This document shows positions 34,146 through 42,448 of a DNA stretch of 64,000 bases, in pieces (position 1 is the stretch's first letter; each line of letters opens with the position of its first letter). The notes beneath the pieces were generated by a model that did no database searches, was not told where the DNA came from, and saw nothing but the letters and a program-made list of their open reading frames with translations. A program made the translations under genes and the position numbers. Origin of the DNA: Zemynaea arenosa (GTDB lineage: Bacteria; Pseudomonadota; Gammaproteobacteria; Burkholderiales; Burkholderiaceae_D); the NCBI RefSeq assembly GCF_004614185.1, contig NZ_SPVF01000252.1:1-64000 (forward strand), written 5' to 3'.

Positions 34146-36283
34146 GAGACGATCACCTCCCGGAACATGCCCGCTTCCATGTGATAGAGCAAATGACAGT
34201 GATAGGCCCAGTGCCCCAGGGCGTCCGCAGTCACGCGGTACGCGATGCGCTGTGCTGGCTGAACATTGAAGGTGTGCTTGCGCACCAGGAAGTCGCCCTC
34301 CGGGCTCTCCAGCTCGCCCCACATCCCGTGCAGGTGGATGGGATGGTTCATCATCGTGTCATTCACCAGGACGATGCGCAGCCGCTCGCCGTGGCGGAAA
34401 TGCACTGGCTTTGATTCGGAGAACTTCTGGCCGTCAAAGGACCAGACGAAGCGCTCCATGTTGCCTGTCAGGTGCAGTTCGATGTCCCGCGATGGTGCGC
34501 GCCGGTCAATGCTGCCGCCCACCGTCCGCAGGTCAGCGTAGGTGAGCACGCGGCGTCCGTTCCCGCGCAGGTTGATGCCGGGGTCGTCGAGATTGGTGCG
34601 GGGCATGTCCACATGCATGTCCACGTTGGGGGTATATTCCGTTCGGGCATGCCGCGCTGAACCGACAGGAGCGCCGCGCTCCCAGCGCAACTGGGGCGGC
34701 GCGGCCCCGGCGGAGGCTCCCATCGCCATTCCTGGCATGGTGCCCGGCGCGGCGGTCTGGCTGGGTGGCTTCTGGTTGTGGTTCGTCTTGTTCGGGTCCA
34801 TCGCCGTGTGACCCATCTGGCCGTGGCTCATCTGCATCTGGCTATGGTCCATTTGGCTCGGTTTCATTTGGCTCTGGTCCATTTGACTGTGGTCCATCTG
34901 GCTGTGGTCCATCTGGCTGTGGTCCATCTGGCTGTGGTCCACCTGGCTGTGGTCCATTTGGCTGTGGTCCATCGGATTCGGGTTCATCCGGCTCTGGTCC
35001 ATTCGACTATGGTCCATCTGGCTGTGGTCCATCGGACTGTGCTCGCCGCTGTCCGCTCCTGCGGGGCCCGGCCCCGTTCTGTGCATCGCGCCATGCCCAT
35101 TTCCGCCCATGGCCATCGCCCCCATCATGTCGACCATCTCCAGCCACTGAGGCGGGTCCACAGCCGGCACTGGCGCCTGCATACCGGCCCGCGGCGCCAG
35201 GGTCCCCCGCACAAAGCCTGTGCGGTCGATGGACTGGGCAAACACGGTGTACGCTTGATCATCGGGCTCGACAATGACGTCATAGGTTTCCGCAACGGAG
35301 ATCCTGAATTCATCGACCGTCACCGGCTCGACGTCCTGGCCATCCGCCGCCACCACGTTCAACTTGAGCCCGGGAATGCGCACGTCGAAGATCGTCGTGG
35401 CCGAGCCGTTGATGAAGCGCAGCCGCACCCGCTCGCCTGGACGGAACAGGCCGGTCCAGTTGCGGGCGGCGATCTGGCCGTTGATCAAGTAGTGCAGCGA
35501 TGCGGTGACATTGCGGCTTGCCGTCACGTCGCTGAAGTCCGTGGGCATCATCCGCATGCGGTTCCACATCTTGCGCTTGTCGAGTGCCGCGGCCCAGCCC
35601 ATGCTGCGCACATCGCGGACCAGGTCGCCCAGGGTGGGCTGATTGGCGTTGAAGAAGTCACTCATCTTCTTCAGGTCGGCGAAGATGCGCTCGGGTACGC
35701 CGTCCGTCCAGTCTGAAAGCATGACCACGTAGTCGCGGTCGGCCGGGATCCGCTCGCCACTCTTTGGAGCGATGACGATGGCCCCGTAGAGCCCGGTTTG
35801 TTCCTGGAACCGCGAATGGCTGTGGTACCAGTAGGTTCCACTCTGCTTCACCGGAAAGCGGTAAGTGAAGGTTTGTCCGGGCGCGATGCCCGGAAAGCTG
35901 AGTCCAGGCACGCCATCCATGTCGGCCGGAACAAGCACTCCGTGCCAATGAATGGACGAAGGCGTGTCCAGGAGATTGGTCACGTGCAGGGTGACCAGGT
36001 CGCCCTCGGTCCACATGAGGGTGGGAGCGGGAACGCGCCCGTTGACCGCGGTTGCAACGCGCTGAGCGCCGGTGACATTGACGCCAGTGGCACCTATCGT
36101 CAAATGAAATGCCTTGCCGCTGAGGACGTCCGAGTCGCCAGTCAGCTGAGCCAACGCGCGGGCCGGCAGCCCGCCGCTCGCGATGGTGCCGAATGCCGCG
36201 AGCCCCTTGAGCACACGGCGGCGCAACTGGCTCGGCAAGCCAGGCGCCAAACGAGAAGTAAGCATGAGTGATCCATTGAACAT
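34142..36283 (-). CDS. copA: CopA multicopper oxidase (Cu(I) oxidase)
   Basis: 713 residues, Tat-exported (RRRVLKGLAAFG). Three cupredoxin domains carry the copper-site motifs IHWHGVLVPADMDG, GTYWYHSHSRFQEQTG, MNHPIHLHGMW and HWAYHCHLLYHMEAGM. Between domains 2 and 3 is an insert of about 80 residues built of DHSQM pentads plus Met/His-rich sequence, likely a copper reservoir. It oxidises Cu(I) to Cu(II) in the periplasm. ATG 36265 (MLTSRLAP) is an alternative start. It overlaps copB by 4 bp. Confidence 0.95.
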   Translation of the reverse strand: MFNGSLMLTSRLAPGLPSQLRRRVLKGLAAFGTIASGGLPARALAQLTGDSDVLSGKAFHLTIGATGVNVTGAQRVATAVNGRVPAPTLMWTEGDLVTLHVTNLLDTPSSIHWHGVLVPADMDGVPGLSFPGIAPGQTFTYRFPVKQSGTYWYHSHSRFQEQTGLYGAIVIAPKSGERIPADRDYVVMLSDWTDGVPERIFADLKKMSDFFNANQPTLGDLVRDVRSMGWAAALDKRKMWNRMRMMPTDFSDVTASRNVTASLHYLINGQIAARNWTGLFRPGERVRLRFINGSATTIFDVRIPGLKLNVVAADGQDVEPVTVDEFRISVAETYDVIVEPDDQAYTVFAQSIDRTGFVRGTLAPRAGMQAPVPAVDPPQWLEMVDMMGAMAMGGNGHGAMHRTGPGPAGADSGEHSPMDHSQMDHSRMDQSRMNPNPMDHSQMDHSQVDHSQMDHSQMDHSQMDHSQMDQSQMKPSQMDHSQMQMSHGQMGHTAMDPNKTNHNQKPPSQTAAPGTMPGMAMGASAGAAPPQLRWERGAPVGSARHARTEYTPNVDMHVDMPRTNLDDPGINLRGNGRRVLTYADLRTVGGSIDRRAPSRDIELHLTGNMERFVWSFDGQKFSESKPVHFRHGERLRIVLVNDTMMNHPIHLHGMWGELESPEGDFLVRKHTFNVQPAQRIAYRVTADALGHWAYHCHLLYHMEAGMFREVIVS
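34800..35045. repeat. 15-bp coding minisatellite in copA
   Basis: At least ten near-identical 15-mers of the type TCCATCTGGCTGTGG (plus strand) encode the DHSQM pentads on the minus strand. Unit identity is high, so copy number may change by slippage without breaking frame. Confidence 0.85.
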
Positions 36284-36342
36284 GAGCCCAGTTCGAGCTC
36301 GTCAGTCGCTATCCAGCCCGGGACGGGCCAGCCCTGAAAATG

Positions 36343-36711
36343 TCAATGGGGGAGTACTCTGGGCGGAGGATCGGGGAGCGGAGGGATAAAGCTATGGATA
36401 GCGAGGTCGGGCGCGCTGACCAGCTGGCTCGGGATGCGGACTGCCGCGATCAAGGCGGGCCCGCGCTGCGTCACCCACGTCCCGGCGCAGGACGCCGCAC
36501 AGCCACAGGACACCTTTTTTTTGCCTTTGCAACAGCACTTGTGCCGAGCGCTGGCGTCGGAAACCGTGAGCGACATCAGCGTGGGAGCACCGTGTCCGCC
36601 GACTGGCCGGCTGTGGCGATGCAGAGACTGAGCCCACGCGCCACCGCCGCCCTGCAGGCATATAAGCAGGACCAGCAGGTGCAGGAGCGAGCGGGACAGG
36701 AGACGGGCCAT
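36343..36711 (-). CDS. Small secreted CzcI-like Cys/Lys-rich protein
   Basis: 122 residues: signal peptide (LLHLLVLLICLQGGGGAWA), HRHSRPVGGHG, then HKCCCKGKKKVSCGCAASC and a Pro-rich end FIPPLPDPPPR. It matches the layout of the other CzcI-like proteins here, especially the FIPP(L/V)P tail shared with the one at 28970. It lies upstream of copA in the leftward set, so each metal module seems to own such a protein. Confidence 0.65.
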   Translation of the reverse strand: MARLLSRSLLHLLVLLICLQGGGGAWAQSLHRHSRPVGGHGAPTLMSLTVSDASARHKCCCKGKKKVSCGCAASCAGTWVTQRGPALIAAVRIPSQLVSAPDLAIHSFIPPLPDPPPRVLPH

Positions 36712-36803
36712 GTCTGAAACTTAGCATTTCAGGCTCGCCCAGGCGTGCACGATTCTCGTCGGAATGTCCGATATCCGTACAGCAGAGCCCGCCCCTGGCA
36801 CTC

Positions 36804-37469
36804 TCAGCGCAAGCGCGTGATCTCGTGTGCCCCAGGGGTCCGGACCACTTCACCGCCCCCATCGCGCACGGCGCGCAAGGAGCTCCCCAGCACGGACAGC
36901 GCGGACCGCACGAACAGGGCGGCGATGGCCACGCCCACGATGACATCCGGCCAGCGTGACGTCCACGTATAGCTGGCGACAGCCGCACCGAGGACGCCAA
37001 CGTTGGCAAACAGGTCGTTGCGCGAGCAGAGCCAGGTGGAACTCATGTTCAGGTTATCGCCGCGATGGCGGTACAGCAGCCCGAAACACACGAGATTGGC
37101 GAACAGTGCGACCGCACCCACCGCGCCCATCGTTTCGACACCCGGCATGACCGGTACCAGCATCTTGTGCAGAGCCTCGCCGAACACACCCAGGCCAAAC
37201 ACCAGCATGAAGACGCCTTTCGCCAGCGCGGCCCCGGCTTGCCAACGCGCCGACCGCGCCAGGACGAACAGGCTGAAGCCGTACACGAGCGCGTCACCGA
37301 ACATGTCGAGCGCGTCTGCCAACAAGGAGGTCGACTGCGCCATCCAGCCGGCCGCGCCCTCCACCAGGAACATCACGGCGTTGATCGCCAAAACGATCCA
37401 GAGCACCCGGCCATGCGACGCTCGCAGAGCCTGGATTTCGCAGCCCTTGTTCTCGCAACAGCCCGCCAT
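36804..37469 (-). CDS. Cation diffusion facilitator family transporter
   Basis: 221 residues with six hydrophobic segments. The N-terminus MAGCCENKGCE offers three Cys ligands. TM2 shows SLLADALDMFGDALVYGFSL, the D-x3-D zinc site of CDF proteins, and TM5 NMSSTWLCSRNDLFANVGVLG carries a variant of the usual H-x3-D. The cytoplasmic C-terminal domain is missing or very short, as in small CDFs. It would export Zn, Co or related divalent ions by proton exchange. It precedes the czcI-like/copA/copB genes on the same strand. Confidence 0.85.
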   Translation of the reverse strand: MAGCCENKGCEIQALRASHGRVLWIVLAINAVMFLVEGAAGWMAQSTSLLADALDMFGDALVYGFSLFVLARSARWQAGAALAKGVFMLVFGLGVFGEALHKMLVPVMPGVETMGAVGAVALFANLVCFGLLYRHRGDNLNMSSTWLCSRNDLFANVGVLGAAVASYTWTSRWPDVIVGVAIAALFVRSALSVLGSSLRAVRDGGGEVVRTPGAHEITRLR

Positions 37470-37610
37470 TCCCGCATCCTGAGAATCATGAAAGCCGAAT
37501 GATACCGGAAGGCTGGATCGCTAGTCTGGCACTTGATGGCGGCTCCGGTCAGGTGAACGCGGCGCGTCGGTCAGGCTGTCAGCACGACAGAACGGAAAAC
37601 GCCCTGGATT
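37470..37610. other. Short gap before gene remnants
   Basis: No gene. It holds the likely promoter region of the leftward CDF gene and the edge of a recombination scar, since the next 400 bp contain remnants of two unrelated genes. Confidence 0.4.
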
Positions 37611-37736
37611 TCACTCACGTTCGCGCACCAGATTAATCGAGTACTGCGGCAGGGAGACGGTGAGATCCTCACTGCCAACCGTGACCTGACACGCGAGGCG
37701 CGAAAGCGGAGTCAGACCCCATGCGCGGTCCAGCAT
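37611..37736 (-). pseudogene. C-terminal remnant of a 2Fe-2S ferredoxin
   Basis: Minus-strand codons read MLDRAWGLTPLSRLACQV, then TVGSEDLTVSLPQYSINLV to a stop. The block ML(D)xAxGLTPxSRLxCQV is the end of adrenodoxin-type 2Fe-2S ferredoxins, including the last cluster Cys. The first two thirds of the gene are absent, so it is a truncated remnant. Confidence 0.7.
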
Positions 37737-37771
37737 ATCCTGTAGCTGCGCAAAGCAAAGGCGCGCTGCTG

Positions 37772-38002
37772 CCGGCCTTCAACGCGGCCGCGCTACCAGG
37801 GCTGGGGGTGAAGGCCACGGTCGGCACCGCCGAGATCTACCTGGGCAACCTTCGAATGGTGGGGCAGCCTGGAGCGGATCTGGTGGCGCTGGCGACCGCT
37901 GCCGAACTCAATGAAGGGCTCGGGCGTACGGTGCCCTGGCTGGTGCGCCGCGAGGATGAACGGTCCGTGCTTGCGATCAGATTTTGGCAAGCTGCGCGTT
38001 GA
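37772..38002 (+). pseudogene. Fragment of a metal P-type ATPase (nucleotide-binding domain)
   Basis: Plus-strand translation gives LPGLGVKATVGTAEIYLGN, then LRMVGQ and EGLGRTVPWLVRR. The GxGVxA-V-G-x-x-x-LGN-x-R-M pattern is the N-domain of CadA/ZntA-type ATPases. No phosphorylation site, no membrane segments. It overlaps the arsH 3' end, suggesting the ars genes were joined here by recombination. Confidence 0.6.
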
Positions 38003-38693
38003 TGGCCTTGCGTGCCCGTTCGTTCCGCTCACTGTAGCGGTCAGTCAAATAGTCGGCCCGTCCACGCATCAGCAGCGTGATCTTGAAAAGCTCTTCCATC
38101 ACGTCCACCACCCGGTCGTAATACCCCGATGGCCGCATCCGTCCCTCTTCATCGAATTCCTTGTAGGCCATCGGCACCGAGGATTGATTCGGGATCGTAA
38201 ACATGCGCATCCAGCGCCCCAGCAGCCGCAGGGTGTTAACCACGTTGAACGACTGCGATCCACCGCAGACTTGCATCACGGCCAGCGTGCGCCCCTGGCT
38301 GGGGCGGACCGCGCCCTGTTCCAGAGGGATCCAGTCAATCTGGTTTTTCATCACGGCCGCGATCGTGCCGTGGCGCTCTGGACTGCACCAGACCTGGCCT
38401 TCCGACCACAGGCACAGCTCGCGCAGCTCGACGACCTTCGGGTGCGTCTCCGGGACGCTCCCCACCATGGGCAGCTCCGTCGGATCGAAGATCCTCACCT
38501 CGGCGCCGAAGTGGCGCAGAATGCGGGCCGCCTCCAGCGTCAGGAAGCGGCTGTACGAGCGCTCCCGCAGGGAGCCGTACAGCATCAGGATGCGCGGCGG
38601 ATGGTTCAGGTCACCGACCGGTTGCAGCTTGGCCTCGGTGGGCAGTTCCAGCAGGTCGGCTTTGATATTGGGGAGATCGGAAATGTCACTCAT
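37977..38693 (-). CDS. arsH: ArsH NADPH-dependent FMN reductase / organoarsenical oxidase
   Basis: 238 residues. [17 protein letters not shown] is the FMN-phosphate loop of ArsH, and [36 protein letters not shown] and [17 protein letters not shown] are family-typical. ArsH oxidises trivalent methyl- and aromatic arsenicals and reduces quinones. It is last in the leftward ars module, 15 bp after arsB. Confidence 0.95.
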   Translation of the reverse strand: MSDISDLPNIKADLLELPTEAKLQPVGDLNHPPRILMLYGSLRERSYSRFLTLEAARILRHFGAEVRIFDPTELPMVGSVPETHPKVVELRELCLWSEGQVWCSPERHGTIAAVMKNQIDWIPLEQGAVRPSQGRTLAVMQVCGGSQSFNVVNTLRLLGRWMRMFTIPNQSSVPMAYKEFDEEGRMRPSGYYDRVVDVMEELFKITLLMRGRADYLTDRYSERNERARKAINAQLAKI

Positions 38694-38708
38694 GGCAGAT
38701 AGTTCAAC

Positions 38709-39989
38709 TTAGCTCAGCCGCAGGGCCAACGCGGCCAAGGTCACGAACAGAATAGGAAGGGTCAGTAGAATGCCGACCCGGAAGTAGTAGGCCCACGAAA
38801 TCCGAATGTCCTTCGTGGAAAGCACATGCAGCCACAACAGCGTAGCCAGGCTGCCGATAGGAGTGATTTTCGGGCCCAGGTCCGCACCAATGACGTTGGC
38901 ATACACCATCGCCTCGCGAACCACGCCGTGCGCGGTGGTGCCATCGATGGCAAGTGCACCGACGAGCACAGTGGGCATGTTGTTCATGATGGACGACAGG
39001 ATCGCTGTGATGAAGCCGGTACCGAGCGAGGCACCCCAGATCCCGTGTTCCGCACAGCTGTTGAGCAGCGCCGTCAGGTAGTCGGTGAGCCCGGCATTGC
39101 GCAGCCCATACACCACCAGGTACATGCCCAGCGAGAACACGACAACCTGCCAGGGCGCCCCGCGCAGCACCTCCCGGGTCGCGATCCGATGCCCGCGTGC
39201 GGCCACGGCCAGCAGAACCGCCGCCCCCGCTGCGGCAACAACGCTGATCGGAATGCCTGCGGCGTCCAGCCAGAAGAAGCCGATCAGCAGCACCGCGAGC
39301 ACGGCCCACCCGGTCAGGAACGTCGCTCGATCATGGATGGCTTCGGCCGGGCGCCGCAGCTGGGCGAGGTCATAGTCGGCCGGGATGTCCTTGCGGAAGA
39401 ACCAGACGAGTGCGGCCAGCGTCGCTGCCACGGAGACCAGGTCCACCGGGACCATCACCGCCGCATAGCGGGCAAAGCTGATCCGGAAAAAGTCCGCCGA
39501 CACGATGTTCACGAGGTTGGACACCACCAGCGGCAAGCTGGCGGTATCGGCGATAAAGCCAGCCGCCATCACGAAGGCCAGTGTCGTGCGCGGTGAGAAC
39601 CGCAGGGCGGCCAGCATGGCGATGACGATCGGCGTGAGTATCAGCGCCGCGCCGTCGTTGGCGAACAGCGCCGCCACGGCTGCACCCAGCAGGACCAGCA
39701 GCACGAACAGCCGCCGTCCGTGCCCGCCGCCCCAGCGTGCCACATGCAGTGCGCACCACTCGAAGAATCCGGCCTTGTCGAGCAGCAGGCTGATGATAAT
39801 GACGGCCACAAATGCGCCCGTGGCGTTCCACACGATGTGCCACACCACGGGAATGTCGCTCACATGGATGACGCCTGCCAGCAGGGCTACGACGGCACCG
39901 GCGGCGGCACTCCAGCCGATGCCGAGGCCACGCGGCTGCCAGATGACGAAGGTCAGCGTCGCCAGAAAAATGAGGAATGCAATCAGCAC
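38709..39989 (-). CDS. arsB: ArsB arsenite efflux permease
   Basis: 426 residues with about twelve membrane spans. [36 protein letters not shown] and [14 protein letters not shown], then [21 protein letters not shown] are ArsB signatures of the ion transporter superfamily. It expels arsenite or antimonite across the inner membrane. No arsA or arsD is present, so it would work on the proton-motive force alone. Order is arsC, arsR, arsC, arsB, arsH. Confidence 0.95.
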   Translation of the reverse strand: MLIAFLIFLATLTFVIWQPRGLGIGWSAAAGAVVALLAGVIHVSDIPVVWHIVWNATGAFVAVIIISLLLDKAGFFEWCALHVARWGGGHGRRLFVLLVLLGAAVAALFANDGAALILTPIVIAMLAALRFSPRTTLAFVMAAGFIADTASLPLVVSNLVNIVSADFFRISFARYAAVMVPVDLVSVAATLAALVWFFRKDIPADYDLAQLRRPAEAIHDRATFLTGWAVLAVLLIGFFWLDAAGIPISVVAAAGAAVLLAVAARGHRIATREVLRGAPWQVVVFSLGMYLVVYGLRNAGLTDYLTALLNSCAEHGIWGASLGTGFITAILSSIMNNMPTVLVGALAIDGTTAHGVVREAMVYANVIGADLGPKITPIGSLATLLWLHVLSTKDIRISWAYYFRVGILLTLPILFVTLAALALRLS

Positions 39990-40052
39990 GAAAAGCTTTC
40001 AAACAATGGGAAGTCCCCGCCGGCATCAGCCAGCAGGCGGGTGGGTACAGGT

Positions 40053-40532
40053 TCAGCCTGCGAGCTGCCCGATGCGGTCCAGTTCAGCCTTGAAACGAGT
40101 CCGGTCCTGCGCGAGCTCGTCCAGCGGCAGCGCGAGGAACGCCTCGATACGGGCGCGCAGAATCGCGTAGGCCTGCTCGAAAGCGGCGCTGATTTCCTCG
40201 TACGTTCCCACCACGTGGCTCGGGTCGTCGACGCCCCAGTGAGTCCGCAACACCGGGCCGAGATAGGCTGGGCATGTCTCGCCTGCCGCACTGGCGCACA
40301 CGGTGACGACGACGTCCGGTGTCACCGGCAGATGGTCCCAGGATTTGCTGAAATATCCTTCGGTTGGAATGCCCTTTTGAGCAAGCAAAGCCAGGGCTCT
40401 TTCGTTCAGCTTGCCGGTCGGCTGGCTGCCCGCGCTGAGGGCATGCCAGCCTGGCGGCGCGAGATGATTGAAGACGGCTTCACTGATCAGGGAGCGGCAC
40501 GAATTGCCGGTGCAAAGGAAAAGTACGTTCAA
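40053..40532 (-). CDS. arsC: Arsenate reductase, low-molecular-weight phosphatase type
   Basis: I prefer a TTG start at 40532 (MNVLFLCTGNSCRS) preceded by GAGGA at good distance; the longer ATG frame overlaps arsR and has no family match. The 159-residue protein has the P-loop CTGNSCRS, two Cys in VCASAAGETCPAY and WGVDDPSHV, as in LMW-PTP-like ArsC. It reduces arsenate to arsenite for ArsB. It differs from the other arsC here, whose P-loop is CTGNSARS. Confidence 0.88.
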   Translation of the reverse strand: MNVLFLCTGNSCRSLISEAVFNHLAPPGWHALSAGSQPTGKLNERALALLAQKGIPTEGYFSKSWDHLPVTPDVVVTVCASAAGETCPAYLGPVLRTHWGVDDPSHVVGTYEEISAAFEQAYAILRARIEAFLALPLDELAQDRTRFKAELDRIGQLAG

Positions 40533-40551
40533 GATGATCCTCGGATTCGGT

Positions 40552-40890
40552 TCAGGGAGTGGCGGACCCCGGGGCACTGCCGCATCTGCTCCCGGTCGAG
40601 CATGGATTGCCGCCGCAGCAGTTCTCGGTCAGGAAGGCGAGGACACCGTTCATGGTGGCGAAATTGGCCGCGTAGATCACAAACCGGCCGTCCTGGCGCG
40701 CGCTGGCGAGCCGCGCATGCGTGAGTTCTTTCAGGTGGAACGACAGCGATGACGGTGGGATGTCGAGGGCTTCCGCTATCTTCGTGGCGGACATGCCGGA
40801 CGGGCCGACCTGCACCAGCAGGCGGAAGATCGCGAGACGCGATTCCTGGGCCAACGCTGCCAGTGCAGCCAGTACAGCGGCAGTATCCAT
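40552..40890 (-). CDS. arsR: ArsR-family repressor
   Basis: ATG 40890 with AAGGA upstream gives 112 residues. The winged helix includes AQESRLAIFRLLVQVGPSG, SATKIAEALDIPPSSLSFHLKEL and RQDGRFVIYAANF. Instead of the ELCVCDL As-site of E. coli ArsR it has a C-terminal ENCCGGNPC Cys cluster, the arrangement of the CgArsR/AfArsR-like or actinobacterial types. It should release DNA on binding arsenite. It lies inside the operon, not at its head. Confidence 0.9.
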   Translation of the reverse strand: MDTAAVLAALAALAQESRLAIFRLLVQVGPSGMSATKIAEALDIPPSSLSFHLKELTHARLASARQDGRFVIYAANFATMNGVLAFLTENCCGGNPCSTGSRCGSAPGSATP

Positions 40891-40903
40891 GCGATATCCT
40901 TCT

Positions 40904-41443
40904 TCAGTCATTTGATTCATGAGGTGTGACCGCCCCGTTTTCATTGCGCGACGCTCCAATGGTGATCAATTCCGCCTGCAGGGCCATGCGCGACAGCTTT
41001 TCAAGCGGCAGATTGGTGAACATCTCCAGCCGGGTCTTGATTTCCCGAGCGACGGTGGCGAAGGCCTGGCGCACAGCGGTCTCATCGTCTTGTGCCCGGG
41101 TCGGATCGACGAAGCTCCAGTGTGCCGTGACCGGATGGCCGGGCCAGCGCGGACAGCCTTCGCCGGCTGCCTGGTCGCAGACTGTGATTACGAAGTCCAT
41201 ATCCGGCGCGTCCGCGGTGCTGAATTCGTCCCAGCCTTTGCTGCGCAATCCGTCTGCTGGGAACCGCAGGCGTTCGATCTGCTCCAATGCGAGCGGATGA
41301 ATTGCTCCGGCGGGTTGGCTTCCTGCGCTGAAGGCCCGGAACTTGCCGCCACCGAGTGGGTTAAGCAAAGCCTCAGCGATGATGCTGCGGGCGGAGTTTC
41401 CGGTGCAAAGAAACAAAACATTGAAAACACGGTCGTGTGACAT
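40904..41443 (-). CDS. arsC: Second arsenate reductase / LMW phosphatase-like ArsC
   Basis: ATG 41443 (MSHDRVFNVLFLC) gives 179 residues. P-loop CTGNSARS, GKFRAFSAGSQPAG, FVITVCDQAAGEGCPRWPGHP and HWSFVDPTRA are typical of ArsC proteins of the tyrosine-phosphatase family. It is first in the ars set, 13 bp before arsR. Two divergent copies may use different reductants, but this cannot be read from sequence. Confidence 0.88.
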   Translation of the reverse strand: MSHDRVFNVLFLCTGNSARSIIAEALLNPLGGGKFRAFSAGSQPAGAIHPLALEQIERLRFPADGLRSKGWDEFSTADAPDMDFVITVCDQAAGEGCPRWPGHPVTAHWSFVDPTRAQDDETAVRQAFATVAREIKTRLEMFTNLPLEKLSRMALQAELITIGASRNENGAVTPHESND

Positions 41444-41531
41444 GGCCTGGCCTTTCGATATGATACGACACTTCCAAGAATATGGAAATCTTGTGACGGC
41501 CGTGTGACAACAGCGAAGGCGACCGAGGAAG

Positions 41532-42242
41532 TCAAATGAGCATTTCAAAGGTCCATAGCGCAATGAACCCAAAGAAAAACATGCCGGTCTGGAGCGGCGT
41601 ATCCTTGACCTCATGGGCTTCGACCAGCAGTTCTTCCGTCACCAGATACAGCAAGGCCGCAACCCCGACGGCCAGCAAGCCATCGATGACACTCGGACGC
41701 AGCACGGTCAACGCCCAAGCACCAAGCCCGGCCCCTACGACCAGAACAACGCCGAGTAGGACGGCAGTGGTGATGATGCGGCCACCAGCCGTCCGGTTCG
41801 CCGCCAGGGTGGTGGCGATGGCGACTCCCAGGAACCCGAGCTCCAAGGTCAGCCCCACGGTCAGAAGCATGCTCTGGACCTGCCCCGCCGCGAACGACAG
41901 GCCAATCAGTAACCCGTCCAGAAAGACGTCCACGCCCACGGCCGCCAGCATGGCTCCATTGCTGGCTTGCAGTGCGTCTTCCGGCTGCAGGAACTTCAGC
42001 GTCAGCAGGACTACGACGCCCAGCGAAAACCCAAGTAAGGTCACCCATGGCATGTGCCGGTGAACGAGATCCGGCAGCAACTCGGTTGCCAGCACACAGA
42101 ACACGACGCCCGCAGCTAAGTGCTGGATGCCACTACGAACCGCATCGCCAGGCACTCTCCACATCGCGACTGCTGTTCCTACCAGGACCGCCAGCGCGGG
42201 AATGCTCGCATACCCCAAAGACTGCAGCATCGGAGCGCTCAT
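41532..42242 (-). CDS. ZIP-family metal transporter
   Basis: 236 residues, eight hydrophobic segments. HLAAGVVFCVLATELLPDL, VGVDVFLDGLLIGLSFAAG and TLELGFLGVAIATTLA correspond to the ZIP TM2, TM4 and TM5 blocks, although the classical H(N)xxPEG of TM4-TM5 is degenerate (DGLLIG, LELG). It therefore may not be a normal zinc importer. It overlaps the small gene to its right by 4 bp and belongs to the czc transcription unit. Confidence 0.8.
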   Translation of the reverse strand: MSAPMLQSLGYASIPALAVLVGTAVAMWRVPGDAVRSGIQHLAAGVVFCVLATELLPDLVHRHMPWVTLLGFSLGVVVLLTLKFLQPEDALQASNGAMLAAVGVDVFLDGLLIGLSFAAGQVQSMLLTVGLTLELGFLGVAIATTLAANRTAGGRIITTAVLLGVVLVVGAGLGAWALTVLRPSVIDGLLAVGVAALLYLVTEELLVEAHEVKDTPLQTGMFFFGFIALWTFEMLI

Positions 42243-42448
42243 CGGCCCTGCCCCCGCTTCTTCCCGAACGGTGTCGCGCTCCGTTTCTTATTATGGATGT
42301 AGGCGAGCACTTTCAATCCGACCAGCAGCGCTGCGATGCTGCCCACTCCGCAACCGAGCACGGTCCAGATGAGATCGGGCGGAATAGCGGCCGCTGGCGG
42401 CTCCAGAGAGCGGGATCCTGCAGCTGTGAGGATGGTCAGCGAAGTCAT
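42239..42448 (-). CDS. Small single-span membrane protein
   Basis: 69 residues, one strong membrane segment (IWTVLGCGVGSIAALLVGLKVLAYI) and a basic tail. It overlaps the P-type ATPase stop and the ZIP start by 4 bp each, which supports it as a real coupled gene. No family recognised; it may assist the ATPase. Confidence 0.65.
   Translation of the reverse strand: MTSLTILTAAGSRSLEPPAAAIPPDLIWTVLGCGVGSIAALLVGLKVLAYIHNKKRSATPFGKKRGQGR

Noticed and set aside
34800-35045. CRISPR-like array
   Set aside because: Units are contiguous 15-mers in a coding frame with no spacers; they encode DHSQM pentads of CopA.
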